From assembly GCA_937916035.1 (NCBI GenBank), contig CALGIH010000179.1, forward strand, positions 1-13,229: 13,229 nucleotides of DNA. Direction: 5' to 3'. Under the pieces are notes generated by a model. The model was not told the origin of the DNA and did not search any database. It saw only the letters and a list, made by a program, of their open reading frames with translations. Positions 1 to 7,163 of this stretch are shown here, piece by piece (position 1 is the first letter of the stretch; every line of letters begins with the position of its first letter). The DNA is from an uncultured Lacinutrix sp. (lineage in GTDB: Bacteria > Bacteroidota > Bacteroidia > Flavobacteriales > Flavobacteriaceae). Both the position numbers and the translations under genes were made by a program.

Positions 1-262
1 GATAGTTAACCATTTTAGCATGCTCTATCATAGCATTAAGTGTTGGTGTTGGAATAATATTGTAATAACCGCTTTCAAGATTAATGTAATCTGGTTTTAG
101 TTTATAATCACTTCTAACTTTTAACCAAAAACATTCATTTGTTGAAAGCTCAGCTGCCGAAGATGATGCAACTTCTCCTAAACAAGAATTAAGTATACTA
201 GCATATAAAGGTGTAGCCAAAGCCCCGAGTGAAATTTTTTTAATAAAGTCTCTTTTTTGCAT
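1..262 (-). CDS. Class-V aminotransferase-like (isopenicillin-N-epimerase type) secreted protein, 5' part only
   Basis: The gene is cut by the left edge; the first 87 residues can be read from the ATG at 262. The N-terminus (MQKRDFIKKISLGALATPLY) looks like a Tat-type signal, with Lys-Arg in place of Arg-Arg, followed by a hydrophobic stretch. Cys27, in ILNSC, might serve as a lipidation site. After a Ser/Ala-rich linker, residues 59-71 (YINLESGYYNIIP) resemble the start of the fold in PLP-dependent class-V aminotransferases of the isopenicillin N epimerase type, where an N-L-x-x-G-Y-Y segment opens the catalytic domain. The catalytic lysine would lie outside the window, so activity cannot be judged. 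Substrate unknown. The gene lies 82 bp downstream of the polyprenyl synthase on the same strand. No strong promoter match was seen in that gap. Confidence 0.7.
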   Translation of the reverse strand, partial: MQKRDFIKKISLGALATPLYASILNSCLGEVASSSAAELSTNECFWLKVRSDYKLKPDYINLESGYYNIIPTPTLNAMIEHAKMVNY

Positions 263-344
263 GGTGGTTGGTATTTGCTTAAAGATAATTAAAAAAAACT
301 ATAGATGAAAAATAGAATTGATTTCTGAAATTTAAATAGAAGAA

Positions 345-1322
345 TTATTTTTTTCGTTCAATAACATAATTGACCATTAGAATCAATGCCCTTTTAAATT
401 CAGATTCAGAGTAGTTATTCAATATTAGTAAAGCCTCTTCTTGAAATTGCTTCATTTTTGTAACTGCATATTCCAAACCTCCTTTATCTTTTACAAAAGC
501 AATGACTTCTTTGACGCGTTTTTGGTCTTTATTATACTTTTTGATTGAATTTATTACCCAATCTTGTTCTTTTTTTGAACAATTATTTAGAACATGGATA
601 AGTGGCAAGGTCATTTTTTGTTCCTTGATATCAATTCCGGTTGGCTTGCCAATGGCCTCTTGACCATAATCAAACAAATCGTCTTTAATTTGAAATGCCA
701 TTCCGATGAGTTCACCAAATTTCCGCATGCGTTCAACATCTTCAGTATTTGGCTTTACAGAAGCAGCTCCAAGGCTACAACAAGCAGCAATTAAGGTTGC
801 CGTTTTTTGACGAATTATTTCATAATAAATGGCTTCAGTAATATCAAGTTTTCTGGCTTTTTCTATTTGAAGTAATTCGCCTTCAACAATCTCACGAACA
901 GCGACGGAAATGATTTTAAGTAAATCGAAATCATTGTTATCAATACATACTAACATGCCTTTTGATAAAAAATAATCACCTATAAGTACTGCTATCTTGT
1001 TCTTCCAAAGCGCATTTATTGAGAAAAAACCACGACGTCTATTACTATCATCAACAACATCATCATGAACCAAAGACGCAGTATGTATAAGTTCTATAAC
1101 AGAAGCACCTCTATACGTACGCTCACTAACTTCGCCATTATTAACCATTTTAGCAACTAAAAACAAGAACATAGGTCGCATTTGCTTGCCCTTTCTATTT
1201 ACAATGTAATGAGTGATTCGGTTGAGCAAAGCCACCTTACTTGCCATAGCAAGTTGGAACTTTTGTTCAAAGAGATCCATTTCGTATGAAATGGGCTGTT
1301 TTATTTGTTCTACAATTTTCAA
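345..1322 (-). CDS. Polyprenyl diphosphate synthase (trans-prenyltransferase)
   Basis: This enzyme elongates allylic diphosphates with isopentenyl diphosphate. Its likely product is the side-chain precursor of menaquinone, but the chain length cannot be told from sequence by eye. The 325-residue protein has the complete family signature: GKQMRP (45-50), the first Asp-rich motif D87-D-V-V-D91 followed by the NRRRG loop, a conserved KTATL segment (173-177), and the second Asp-rich motif D214-D-L-F-D218 followed by GKPTGxD. The two Asp motifs bind the Mg-diphosphates. The start is a TTG at 1322. I chose it because MKIVEQIKQPI fits what I remember of flavobacterial homologues. The first ATG is at 1280 (MDLFEQ) and would drop 14 residues. 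There is no Shine-Dalgarno sequence. The gene follows rlmN after 106 bp and may have its own promoter near 1353-1360. Confidence 0.93.
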   Translation of the reverse strand: MKIVEQIKQPISYEMDLFEQKFQLAMASKVALLNRITHYIVNRKGKQMRPMFLFLVAKMVNNGEVSERTYRGASVIELIHTASLVHDDVVDDSNRRRGFFSINALWKNKIAVLIGDYFLSKGMLVCIDNNDFDLLKIISVAVREIVEGELLQIEKARKLDITEAIYYEIIRQKTATLIAACCSLGAASVKPNTEDVERMRKFGELIGMAFQIKDDLFDYGQEAIGKPTGIDIKEQKMTLPLIHVLNNCSKKEQDWVINSIKKYNKDQKRVKEVIAFVKDKGGLEYAVTKMKQFQEEALLILNNYSESEFKRALILMVNYVIERKK

Positions 1323-1352
1323 AAAAGGAGATTTACTTCAAAAAATTAATAA

Positions 1353-1360
1353 CAAACGTA
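1353..1360 (-). promoter_or_regulatory. Possible -7 element of the polyprenyl synthase gene
   Basis: On the minus strand this reads TACGTTTG, an exact match to the Bacteroidota -7 consensus TAnnTTTG. It lies about 30 nt upstream of the TTG start, in the gap after rlmN. No TTG (-33 element) occurs at 17-23 nt spacing upstream, so the promoter call rests on one element only. Confidence 0.35.
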
Positions 1361-1428
1361 CTAAAAAACGTATTGAAAGCCTATTTTTTAAACTAGACTT
1401 ACTATGATATTGCTAAACCATTTTTTAT

Positions 1429-2469
1429 TTAACTCTTATTCGCCAACTGTCCGCAAGCAGCATCAATATCTTTGCCACGTGAACGCCTTACAGTTACAGT
1501 TATTCGGTTTGCTTCCAACATTGACACATACATATCTATAGCCTTTGCATTTGCTTGCTGAAACTCACCATCATCAATAGGGTTATATTCTATTAAATTT
1601 ACTTTACTTGGTGCAAATTTGCAGAACTGAATCAATGCTTCTACATCTTCCTTTCTATCATTAATACCATCCCAAACAATGTATTCATAGGTAATTCTGT
1701 TTTTTGTTTTAAGGTACCAATATTCAAGTGCTTCTCTTAGATCGCTTAATGGAAATGTTGCATTGAATGGCATAATTGAAGTTCTAACCTCATCAATGGC
1801 TGAGTGTAATGATACAGCCAATTTGAATTTCACTTCATCATCAGCCATTTTTTTAATCATCTTTGGCACTCCTGAAGTTGAAACTACGATACGTTTTGGT
1901 GACATCCCTAAGCCTTCTGGAGAGGTGATTTTATCGATTGCCTTAAGAACGTTGTTATAGTTCATTAAAGGCTCTCCCATTCCCATAAAAACAATGTTTG
2001 ACAATGGTTTATCAAAATACAATCTACTTTCCTTGTCAATTGCAACCACCTGATCGTAAATTTCATCAGGATTTAAATTACGCATTCGCTTTAAGCGTGA
2101 TGTTGCGCAAAATTTACAATCTAAACTACAACCAACTTGAGATGAGACACAAGCTGTTGTTCTTGATTTTGTTGGTATTAATACTGATTCAACTATAAAT
2201 CCATCGTGGAGCTTTACGGCATTTTTAACAGTTCCGTCAGAACTTCGTTGCATCGTATCAACCTTTATATGATTGATTACAAAATGTTCCTCCAACATTT
2301 GACGTGTACTTAAGGAGAGACTCGTCATATCATCAAAGTTATGAGCAGATTTTTGCCAAAGCCATTCGTAGACTTGATTTCCACGAAATGCTTTATCACC
2401 TTGCCCAACAAAAAAATCTCTTAATTGTTCTTTTGTTAAAGCCCGAATATCTTTTTTTAGTGTTGACAT
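1429..2469 (-). CDS. rlmN: Dual-specificity 23S rRNA A2503 / tRNA A37 C2-methyltransferase RlmN
   Basis: RlmN is a radical-SAM enzyme that methylates C2 of adenine 2503 in 23S rRNA and of adenine 37 in some tRNAs. The 346-residue length is usual for the family. The radical-SAM cluster motif C-x3-C-x2-C is present as C114, C118 and C121 (GCSLDCKFCATSR). The SAM-binding GEPLMN segment follows. Near the C-terminus, Cys339 (in AACGQLA) corresponds to the cysteine that forms the transient protein-RNA thioether. The N-terminal part carries the expected accessory RNA-binding region. Start ATG at 2469. There is no Shine-Dalgarno sequence, because the terminator hairpin of queA lies immediately upstream. 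Both this enzyme and QueA modify translational RNAs. Confidence 0.97.
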   Translation of the reverse strand: MSTLKKDIRALTKEQLRDFFVGQGDKAFRGNQVYEWLWQKSAHNFDDMTSLSLSTRQMLEEHFVINHIKVDTMQRSSDGTVKNAVKLHDGFIVESVLIPTKSRTTACVSSQVGCSLDCKFCATSRLKRMRNLNPDEIYDQVVAIDKESRLYFDKPLSNIVFMGMGEPLMNYNNVLKAIDKITSPEGLGMSPKRIVVSTSGVPKMIKKMADDEVKFKLAVSLHSAIDEVRTSIMPFNATFPLSDLREALEYWYLKTKNRITYEYIVWDGINDRKEDVEALIQFCKFAPSKVNLIEYNPIDDGEFQQANAKAIDMYVSMLEANRITVTVRRSRGKDIDAACGQLANKS

Positions 2470-2478
2470 TGATGAGAT

Positions 2479-2504
2479 AAAAAAGCCTCGAAAAATTCGA
2501 GGCT
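2479..2504 (-). terminator. Rho-independent terminator after queA
   Basis: Minus-strand arms AGCCTCGAA (2504-2496) and TTCGAGGCT (2492-2484) form a perfect 9-bp stem with a 3-nt loop, followed by a run of U (2483-2479). It begins 7 nt after the queA stop codon. Its U tract ends 9 nt before the rlmN start codon, so rlmN needs read-through or a promoter inside the end of queA. Confidence 0.88.
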
Positions 2505-2511
2505 AACATAA

Positions 2512-3561
2512 TTATATGATTAACATGGCATCGCCATAACTGTAAAACTTGTAGCCTTCTTTAATTGCTTCTTGATAAGCTTTCTTAATAAAATCATGGC
2601 CTCCAAATGCAGACGCCATCATTAGTAAGGTTGACTTTGGTGTATGAAAATTGGTAATCATACAATTTGCGATGCTAAATTCATATGGTGGAAAAATAAA
2701 TTTATTCGTCCATCCTTCATATTCATTTAATGTACCGCTTGATGATACTGCACTTTCAACAGTTCGCATTGCAGTTGTACCAACAGCACAGATCCGCTTT
2801 TTGTTTTTTAAAGCAGTATTAATTGAAGCAGTTGCAAACCTATTAATAAATATTTCCTCACTATCCATTTTATGTTTAGACAAATCTTCAACTTCAACTG
2901 GATTAAATGTTCCTAAACCAACATGTAAAGTTACTTCTGCAAAATTGATTCCTTTAATTTCTAAACGTTTTAATAAATGTTTTGAAAAATGTAACCCTGC
3001 AGTTGGTGCAGCCACTGCTCCTTCATTTTTTGCAAAAATTGTTTGGTAACGCTCTTCATCTGAAGGCTCTACCTCTCTTTTAATATATTTTGGCAAAGGT
3101 GTTTCTCCAAGTTGGGTTAGTTTTTTTCTGAATTCATGATAGGATCCATCATATAAAAAACGTAATGTCCTTCCTCTTGATGTCGTATTATCAATCACTT
3201 CAGCAACCAACATATCATCGTCTCCAAAATACAATTTGTTACCGATTCTAATTTTTCTAGCTGGATCTACCAATACATCCCAAAGACGTTGCTCTGCATT
3301 TAATTCTCTTAACAAAAAGACTTCGATACGAGCACCAGTTTTTTCTTTATTACCAAAAAGTCGAGCAGGAAATACTTTGGTGTTGTTAAGTATCATTACA
3401 TCGTCTTCATCGAAATAATCAATAACATCTTTAAATTGTTTGTGCTCAATAGTTTGTTTAGCTCTGTCCAAAACCATTAATCTTGATTCATCTCTATTTT
3501 CTGAAGGGTATTCTGCAAGTAATTCTTCTGGCAGATCAAAGTGAAAGTGCGATAATTTCAT
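2512..3561 (-). CDS. queA: S-adenosylmethionine:tRNA ribosyltransferase-isomerase QueA
   Basis: QueA transfers and isomerises the ribosyl group of SAM onto the 7-aminomethyl-7-deazaguanine of tRNA, giving epoxyqueuosine in the queuosine pathway. The 349-residue protein matches the family end to end: start [27 protein letters not shown] (57-68), PTAGLHFS (186-193), [11 protein letters not shown] (212-222), [11 protein letters not shown] (260-270) and [12 protein letters not shown] (304-315). The length is normal. No other queuosine gene is visible in the window. It has its own promoter-like sequence in the aroA-queA gap and a strong terminator just past its stop, so it is probably a separate transcription unit from the aromatic operon. 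Start ATG at 3561, with no Shine-Dalgarno sequence. Confidence 0.97.
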   Translation of the reverse strand: MKLSHFHFDLPEELLAEYPSENRDESRLMVLDRAKQTIEHKQFKDVIDYFDEDDVMILNNTKVFPARLFGNKEKTGARIEVFLLRELNAEQRLWDVLVDPARKIRIGNKLYFGDDDMLVAEVIDNTTSRGRTLRFLYDGSYHEFRKKLTQLGETPLPKYIKREVEPSDEERYQTIFAKNEGAVAAPTAGLHFSKHLLKRLEIKGINFAEVTLHVGLGTFNPVEVEDLSKHKMDSEEIFINRFATASINTALKNKKRICAVGTTAMRTVESAVSSSGTLNEYEGWTNKFIFPPYEFSIANCMITNFHTPKSTLLMMASAFGGHDFIKKAYQEAIKEGYKFYSYGDAMLII

Positions 3562-3585
3562 TTAGCGTTTGTTTTTAGAAAGTCG

Positions 3586-3617
3586 CAAATATACAACCTG
3601 CGAATAGGGGTTGTCAA
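3586..3617 (-). promoter_or_regulatory. Promoter of queA (Bacteroidota type)
   Basis: On the minus strand a TTG (3617-3615) is separated by 21 nt from TATATTTG (3593-3586), an exact match to the -7 consensus TAnnTTTG. The expected transcription start would be around 3580, leaving a leader of about 20 nt before the queA ATG at 3561. It separates queA from the aroA-containing operon. Confidence 0.65.
3593..3614. repeat. Inverted repeat ACAACC-N10-GGTTGT within the queA promoter spacer
   Basis: A perfect 6-bp inverted repeat (3593-3598 and 3609-3614) fills the spacer between the -33 and -7 elements of the putative queA promoter. It is not followed by a T run on either strand, so it is not a convincing intrinsic terminator for aroA. 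Its position would suit a repressor operator. It may also be chance, because 6-bp arms with a 10-nt gap are not rare. Confidence 0.3.
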
Positions 3618-3634
3618 GTAAATTGATGGTTATT

Positions 3635-4864
3635 TTAATTTTCTTTTAAGGAAAAGCCTATTTGGGATAAATCTTTCCAAAAATCTGGATATGATTTTGA
3701 TACCACTTCTGCTTTATTAATGACGAAATTTGCTCTTAATCCAAGAGGTGCAAAAGCCATTGCCATTCTGTGATCTTTGTATGTTTCAACTTCAATGTTA
3801 TTATTTAACGGCTGAATATTACTAATACTTAAACTATCATTTGTAATGCTAACTTTAGTTCCGAATTTCTCAATTTCAGTTTTTAAAGCAACTAATCTAT
3901 CTGTTTCCTTTATTTTTAAAGTGCGCAGTCCTTCAAGATAACAATTGACTCCTAAACCCAAACAAGTCACTGCAATTGTTTGAGCAATATCTGGAGCGTT
4001 ATTTAGCTCACAGTTTATAGTTGCCACTTGGCAGTCATTAACTTTCACCAATTTCATTTCATTGTTTAAAAAAGTCGTTTCCACCCCAAAATCTTTATAA
4101 ATCTCAGATAAAACTGAATCTCCTTGCAAAGAGCTTTCTTTATAGGACGACAACGTAATTTGAGTTCCAATATCGCTTAACGCAACAATACTATAAAAGT
4201 AAGAAGCAGAAGACCAATCTGATTCTACAGTTAAAATTATTGGAGAAATACCATTGTGTGCATGCTTTACTGTAATGACATTGTTTTCAAAATTAGTTTC
4301 AATGCCTAATTGATTGAGTAAACTCAATGTCATTTTTATATATGGTATAGACGTAATTTCTCCTTCAAGTGTTAATTCTATTCCGTTTTTTAAACTAGGC
4401 GCAACAAGTAACAAGGCAGAAATATATTGGCTGCTCACATTCGCGTTAATGCTTACTTTATTATTAGTAATTACTTTTGTCTTTATGCTTAATGGCGGAA
4501 ACCCTACTTGATTCTCATAAGAGATGTCTGCTCCAAGTTGGTTTAATGCTTCAACCAAAACTTTAATAGGACGCTCCTGCATTCTTGACGATCCTGTTAA
4601 AACCACATTTCGATTACTTTGTGTTGCCAAAAACGCAGTTAAAAAACGCATAGCAGTTCCAGCGTGGTGAATATCAATAACATCAGAATCTGAGCTTAAG
4701 GCTTTTTGCATCAGCACTGCATCATCAGCATTGGAAATATTCTGAATACAAATTGTAGGAAATAATGCTTGTAACAATAACAACCTATTAGATTCACTTT
4801 TTGAACCTGTAATGGTTATTGCTGATTCCTCTTTTATGGACGTTTTTTGGATTTGAATATTCAT
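3635..4864 (-). CDS. aroA: 3-phosphoshikimate 1-carboxyvinyltransferase (EPSP synthase)
   Basis: AroA joins phosphoenolpyruvate to shikimate 3-phosphate, the penultimate step of the shikimate pathway. The 409 residues carry the catalytic landmarks: GSKSESNR (20-27) with the Lys22/Ser23/Arg27 substrate contacts, AGTAMRF (68-74), GSSRMQERP (91-99), SSQYISALL (144-152), the APD segment with Asp292, KETDR (319-323) and YKDHRMAMAF (362-371). Relative to E. coli LGNAGTAMRP, the Gly96 position is His66 and the Pro101 position is Phe74. As I recall, histidine- and phenylalanine-containing versions occur in Bacteroidota. The gene lies 34 bp after the MazG-like gene, with no terminator between them, and is the last gene of the aromatic operon. 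It follows four genes of unrelated function. Confidence 0.96.
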   Translation of the reverse strand: MNIQIQKTSIKEESAITITGSKSESNRLLLLQALFPTICIQNISNADDAVLMQKALSSDSDVIDIHHAGTAMRFLTAFLATQSNRNVVLTGSSRMQERPIKVLVEALNQLGADISYENQVGFPPLSIKTKVITNNKVSINANVSSQYISALLLVAPSLKNGIELTLEGEITSIPYIKMTLSLLNQLGIETNFENNVITVKHAHNGISPIILTVESDWSSASYFYSIVALSDIGTQITLSSYKESSLQGDSVLSEIYKDFGVETTFLNNEMKLVKVNDCQVATINCELNNAPDIAQTIAVTCLGLGVNCYLEGLRTLKIKETDRLVALKTEIEKFGTKVSITNDSLSISNIQPLNNNIEVETYKDHRMAMAFAPLGLRANFVINKAEVVSKSYPDFWKDLSQIGFSLKEN

Positions 4865-4898
4865 AATTTGAAAGATTACTGCTTTTGCAGAAACTAGT

Positions 4899-5225
4899 TT
4901 ATTTTAATTTTTCATTATTATGATGTCTATCGTGATCTCTTTTCGTTTTTAGATCTAATTTTTTGCTGAATGCTTCTTCCAAATTTACACCTGTTTGGTT
5001 GGCCAAGCATAAAACAACAAACATCACATCAGCCAATTCTTCAGCTAAATCTTTGTTTTTATCGCTTTCTTTTTCGCTTTGCTCTCCATAGCGACGAGCA
5101 ATAATTCTAGCTACCTCACCAACTTCTTCTGTAAGTTGAGCCATATTTGTAAGCTCGTTAAAATAGCGTACACCATGTGCCTTGATCCAATTATCAACTT
5201 CTAATTGAGCGTTTTTTATATTCAT
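4899..5225 (-). CDS. MazG-like nucleotide pyrophosphohydrolase
   Basis: A small all-alpha NTP pyrophosphohydrolase of the MazG/dUTPase-like superfamily, 108 residues. Members hydrolyse (d)NTPs to NMP and PPi and are thought to remove abnormal nucleotides. The metal-binding pattern EExxE...ExxD is visible as E33, E34, E37, E63 and D66 in the segments LTEEVGEVAR and AEELADVMFV. The C-terminus is charged and His-rich (DHDRHHNNEK). It is a single-domain form, much shorter than E. coli MazG. Its ATG overlaps the stop of the upstream membrane-protein gene by 4 nt, which suggests translational coupling. The true substrate cannot be told from the sequence. Confidence 0.88.
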   Translation of the reverse strand: MNIKNAQLEVDNWIKAHGVRYFNELTNMAQLTEEVGEVARIIARRYGEQSEKESDKNKDLAEELADVMFVVLCLANQTGVNLEEAFSKKLDLKTKRDHDRHHNNEKLK

Positions 5226-5740
5226 GATTTACTTTTTTTTATTAAGAACAAAACTATTAAAATAACAAAACAAGGCAATACAATATATTTCAATTCACTT
5301 AAAATAACTTTTATTCCCCATTCTGAGAAGAATTTTTCAATACCTATGGGTGACACTACAATTTCTCTGAATGGAAAAAAGAATCTTGAATTATTGAATG
5401 GAATGAAAAACCCAACACCTTTTCCTCCAGAAGTCATAGCATCTAAAATGCCATGAGAAATGGTTGATAGAAAAATTACTATCCACCATATTTTTCTATT
5501 TAGACTACCAAAAATGAACATTAATAAAGTAGCCCAAAGTACTGCAAATACTATGGAATGTGCAAAACCTCGATGTCCAAAAGGAGCTTCATAAGGAATG
5601 CTAAAACTAAATGCTAAAACATCAATGTCAGGAAGTATTGTTGAGGCAACCGCTAGTAATAAAAGTATTTTTGAATTTTTCTTAGAAAGAACTTTTGATA
5701 AGGTAAATCCAACAATAGCATGTCCAAAGATTGACGCCAT
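5222..5740 (-). CDS. YdjM/DUF457-type inner-membrane protein (putative metal-dependent hydrolase)
   Basis: This 172-residue membrane protein belongs to the YdjM/DUF457 family, annotated as metal-dependent hydrolases largely from conserved His/Asp residues; biochemical function is unclear. The family signature is present: His7 in the first segment, PDID (37-40), GHRGFAHS (55-62) and SHGILDAMTSGG (95-106). These sit next to hydrophobic stretches at roughly 24-36, 63-79, 84-94 and 150-167. The C-terminus is a short lysine-rich tail. Its start overlaps the dtd stop by 1 nt (TAATG), and its stop overlaps the MazG-like gene by 4 nt, so it is firmly embedded in the operon. It may hydrolyse a lipid or lipid-linked substrate, but nothing in the window shows which. 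Confidence 0.85.
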   Translation of the reverse strand: MASIFGHAIVGFTLSKVLSKKNSKILLLLAVASTILPDIDVLAFSFSIPYEAPFGHRGFAHSIVFAVLWATLLMFIFGSLNRKIWWIVIFLSTISHGILDAMTSGGKGVGFFIPFNNSRFFFPFREIVVSPIGIEKFFSEWGIKVILSELKYIVLPCFVILIVLFLIKKSKS

Positions 5741-6192
5741 TATTCCTTGTTTTGAGTATCGATAATGATGGTGACTGGACCATCGTTTAATAATTGCACT
5801 TTCATATCTGCACCAAATACTCCTTTTTGTACTTTTTTACCAAGATTACTCTCAAGTTGTTTCACAAAAGATTCATAGAGTGGAATAGCGATTTCTGGTT
5901 TTGCTGCCTTTATATAGCTTGGTCTATTTCCTTTTTTAGTATTAGCGTGTAATGTGAATTGACTCACTACAATGGCATCACCATTAATATCTAACAAAGA
6001 GTTGTTCATCACGCCATTCTCATCACCAAAAATTCGAAGATTCGTTATTTTATTGCAGAGCCAATTGATATCTTCTTGAGTATCGTCATCAATAATTCCT
6101 AGTAAAACAAGTAATCCAATAGTTATGGTTGCGACCGTTTTGTCATCAATGGTTACACTAGCTTGTGAAACTCTTTGTACGACAACCTTCAT
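5740..6192 (-). CDS. dtd: D-aminoacyl-tRNA deacylase (Dtd)
   Basis: Dtd hydrolyses D-amino acids mischarged on tRNA, as well as glycine mischarged on tRNA(Ala), and was first characterised on D-Tyr-tRNA(Tyr). The 150-residue length is typical. The start MKVVVQRVSQASV, the SQFTL motif (77-81), TKKGNRPSY (85-93) and the Gly-cisPro pair G138-P139 (in NDGPVTI) mark the active site, which forms across the homodimer interface. The ATG overlaps the rsgA stop by 4 nt. A gene for proofreading D-Tyr/D-Phe-tRNA inside an aromatic amino-acid operon may be meaningful, though the conserved rsgA-dtd adjacency could also be historical. Confidence 0.97.
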   Translation of the reverse strand: MKVVVQRVSQASVTIDDKTVATITIGLLVLLGIIDDDTQEDINWLCNKITNLRIFGDENGVMNNSLLDINGDAIVVSQFTLHANTKKGNRPSYIKAAKPEIAIPLYESFVKQLESNLGKKVQKGVFGADMKVQLLNDGPVTIIIDTQNKE

Positions 6193-7139
6193 TCCTTTTC
6201 AAAATTATCGGTTCTGTAATGTTCATCTTCTCCTTCCAAAATCTGCAAGTAACTTTTGTATCTTGAGAAGGCTATTTCATCATTTTCTAAAGCTTCCTTA
6301 ACAGCGCATTGTGGTTCATGAACGTGTAAACAGTTATTAAATTTACAATCTTGTTGTAATTTAAAAAACTCAGGGAAAAAGCCACTTACTTCTTCCTTTT
6401 CCACATCAACAACCCCAAATCCTTTTATGCCTGGAGTATCAATTATTTTTGCGCCGAAACTAAGATCATACATTTCAGCAAATGTGGTTGTATGCTTTCC
6501 TTGCTGATGTTGCTCTGATATTTCTTTGGTTTTTATATCCAATCCAGGTTCAATGGCATTAACTAAGGTCGATTTCCCAACACCTGAATGTCCAGAAAAA
6601 ATACTCACCTTATCTTTCATTAACTGTTTTACCTTATCAATATTTTTACCTGTTTTAGCAGAAATACCAATACATTCGTAACCTATTTTCCGATACAAGG
6701 CAGCCAGAAATTTAACTTCTAACAACGTATCTTCATCATAGGTGTCAATCTTATTAAAAAGCAAGATTGCTTTTATTGAATAGGCTTCGGCAGACACCAA
6801 AAAACGATCAATAAAACTAGGAAATGTTGGTGGATTATTTATAGTAATTAATAAAAAAACCAAATCAACATTACTTGCTATAATATGTGTTTGCTTGGAT
6901 AAATTAACAGATTTACGGATGACATAATTTTTCCGTTCATGAATTCTGTGTATTATTCCCGAAACCTGATCGTTATTTGCTTCTAGCTCAAAATCAACAA
7001 TATCTCCAACCGCAATTGGGTTCGTGCTTTTAATGCCTTTTAAACGGAACTTCCCTTTAATTCGGCATTCATAAGTCTTACCGCTAACTGTTTTAACGGT
7101 GTACCAACTTCCTGTAGATTTATAAACGAGTCCTGTCAT
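6189..7139 (-). CDS. rsgA: Ribosome small-subunit biogenesis GTPase RsgA
   Basis: RsgA is a circularly permuted GTPase that checks late 30S subunit maturation. Order of parts, counted from the ATG at 7139: an OB-fold (about 1-70), G4 NKID (129-132), G1 GHSGVGKS (183-190), G3 DTPG (234-237), then a zinc-binding C-x4-C-x-H-x5-C site (C265, C270, H272, C278). The G4-G1-G3 order is the diagnostic permutation. I start it at the ATG giving MTGLVYKSTGSW, which fits the usual family start. The open frame extends 6 codons further to a TTG at 7157, which I judge not to be the start. It lies 24 bp after the DAHP synthase gene and overlaps dtd by 4 nt. Confidence 0.95.
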   Translation of the reverse strand: MTGLVYKSTGSWYTVKTVSGKTYECRIKGKFRLKGIKSTNPIAVGDIVDFELEANNDQVSGIIHRIHERKNYVIRKSVNLSKQTHIIASNVDLVFLLITINNPPTFPSFIDRFLVSAEAYSIKAILLFNKIDTYDEDTLLEVKFLAALYRKIGYECIGISAKTGKNIDKVKQLMKDKVSIFSGHSGVGKSTLVNAIEPGLDIKTKEISEQHQQGKHTTTFAEMYDLSFGAKIIDTPGIKGFGVVDVEKEEVSGFFPEFFKLQQDCKFNNCLHVHEPQCAVKEALENDEIAFSRYKSYLQILEGEDEHYRTDNFEKE

Positions 7140-7163
7140 CTTTTGCAAAGATGCCAAAAATAT

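Noticed and set aside
263..344. Poly-A/T tract (around 288-298) as a terminator of the polyprenyl synthase gene
   Set aside because: On the minus strand the T run has no stem in front of it.
2651..3049. 132-codon open frame on the plus strand inside queA
   Set aside because: It lies antisense to a fully conserved QueA coding sequence and its translation shows no family resemblance.
4870..4900. CTGC-TTTT-GCAG hairpin between the MazG-like gene and aroA
   Set aside because: Only a 4-bp stem and no U tract, so it is not a terminator. Continuity of the operon into aroA is more likely.
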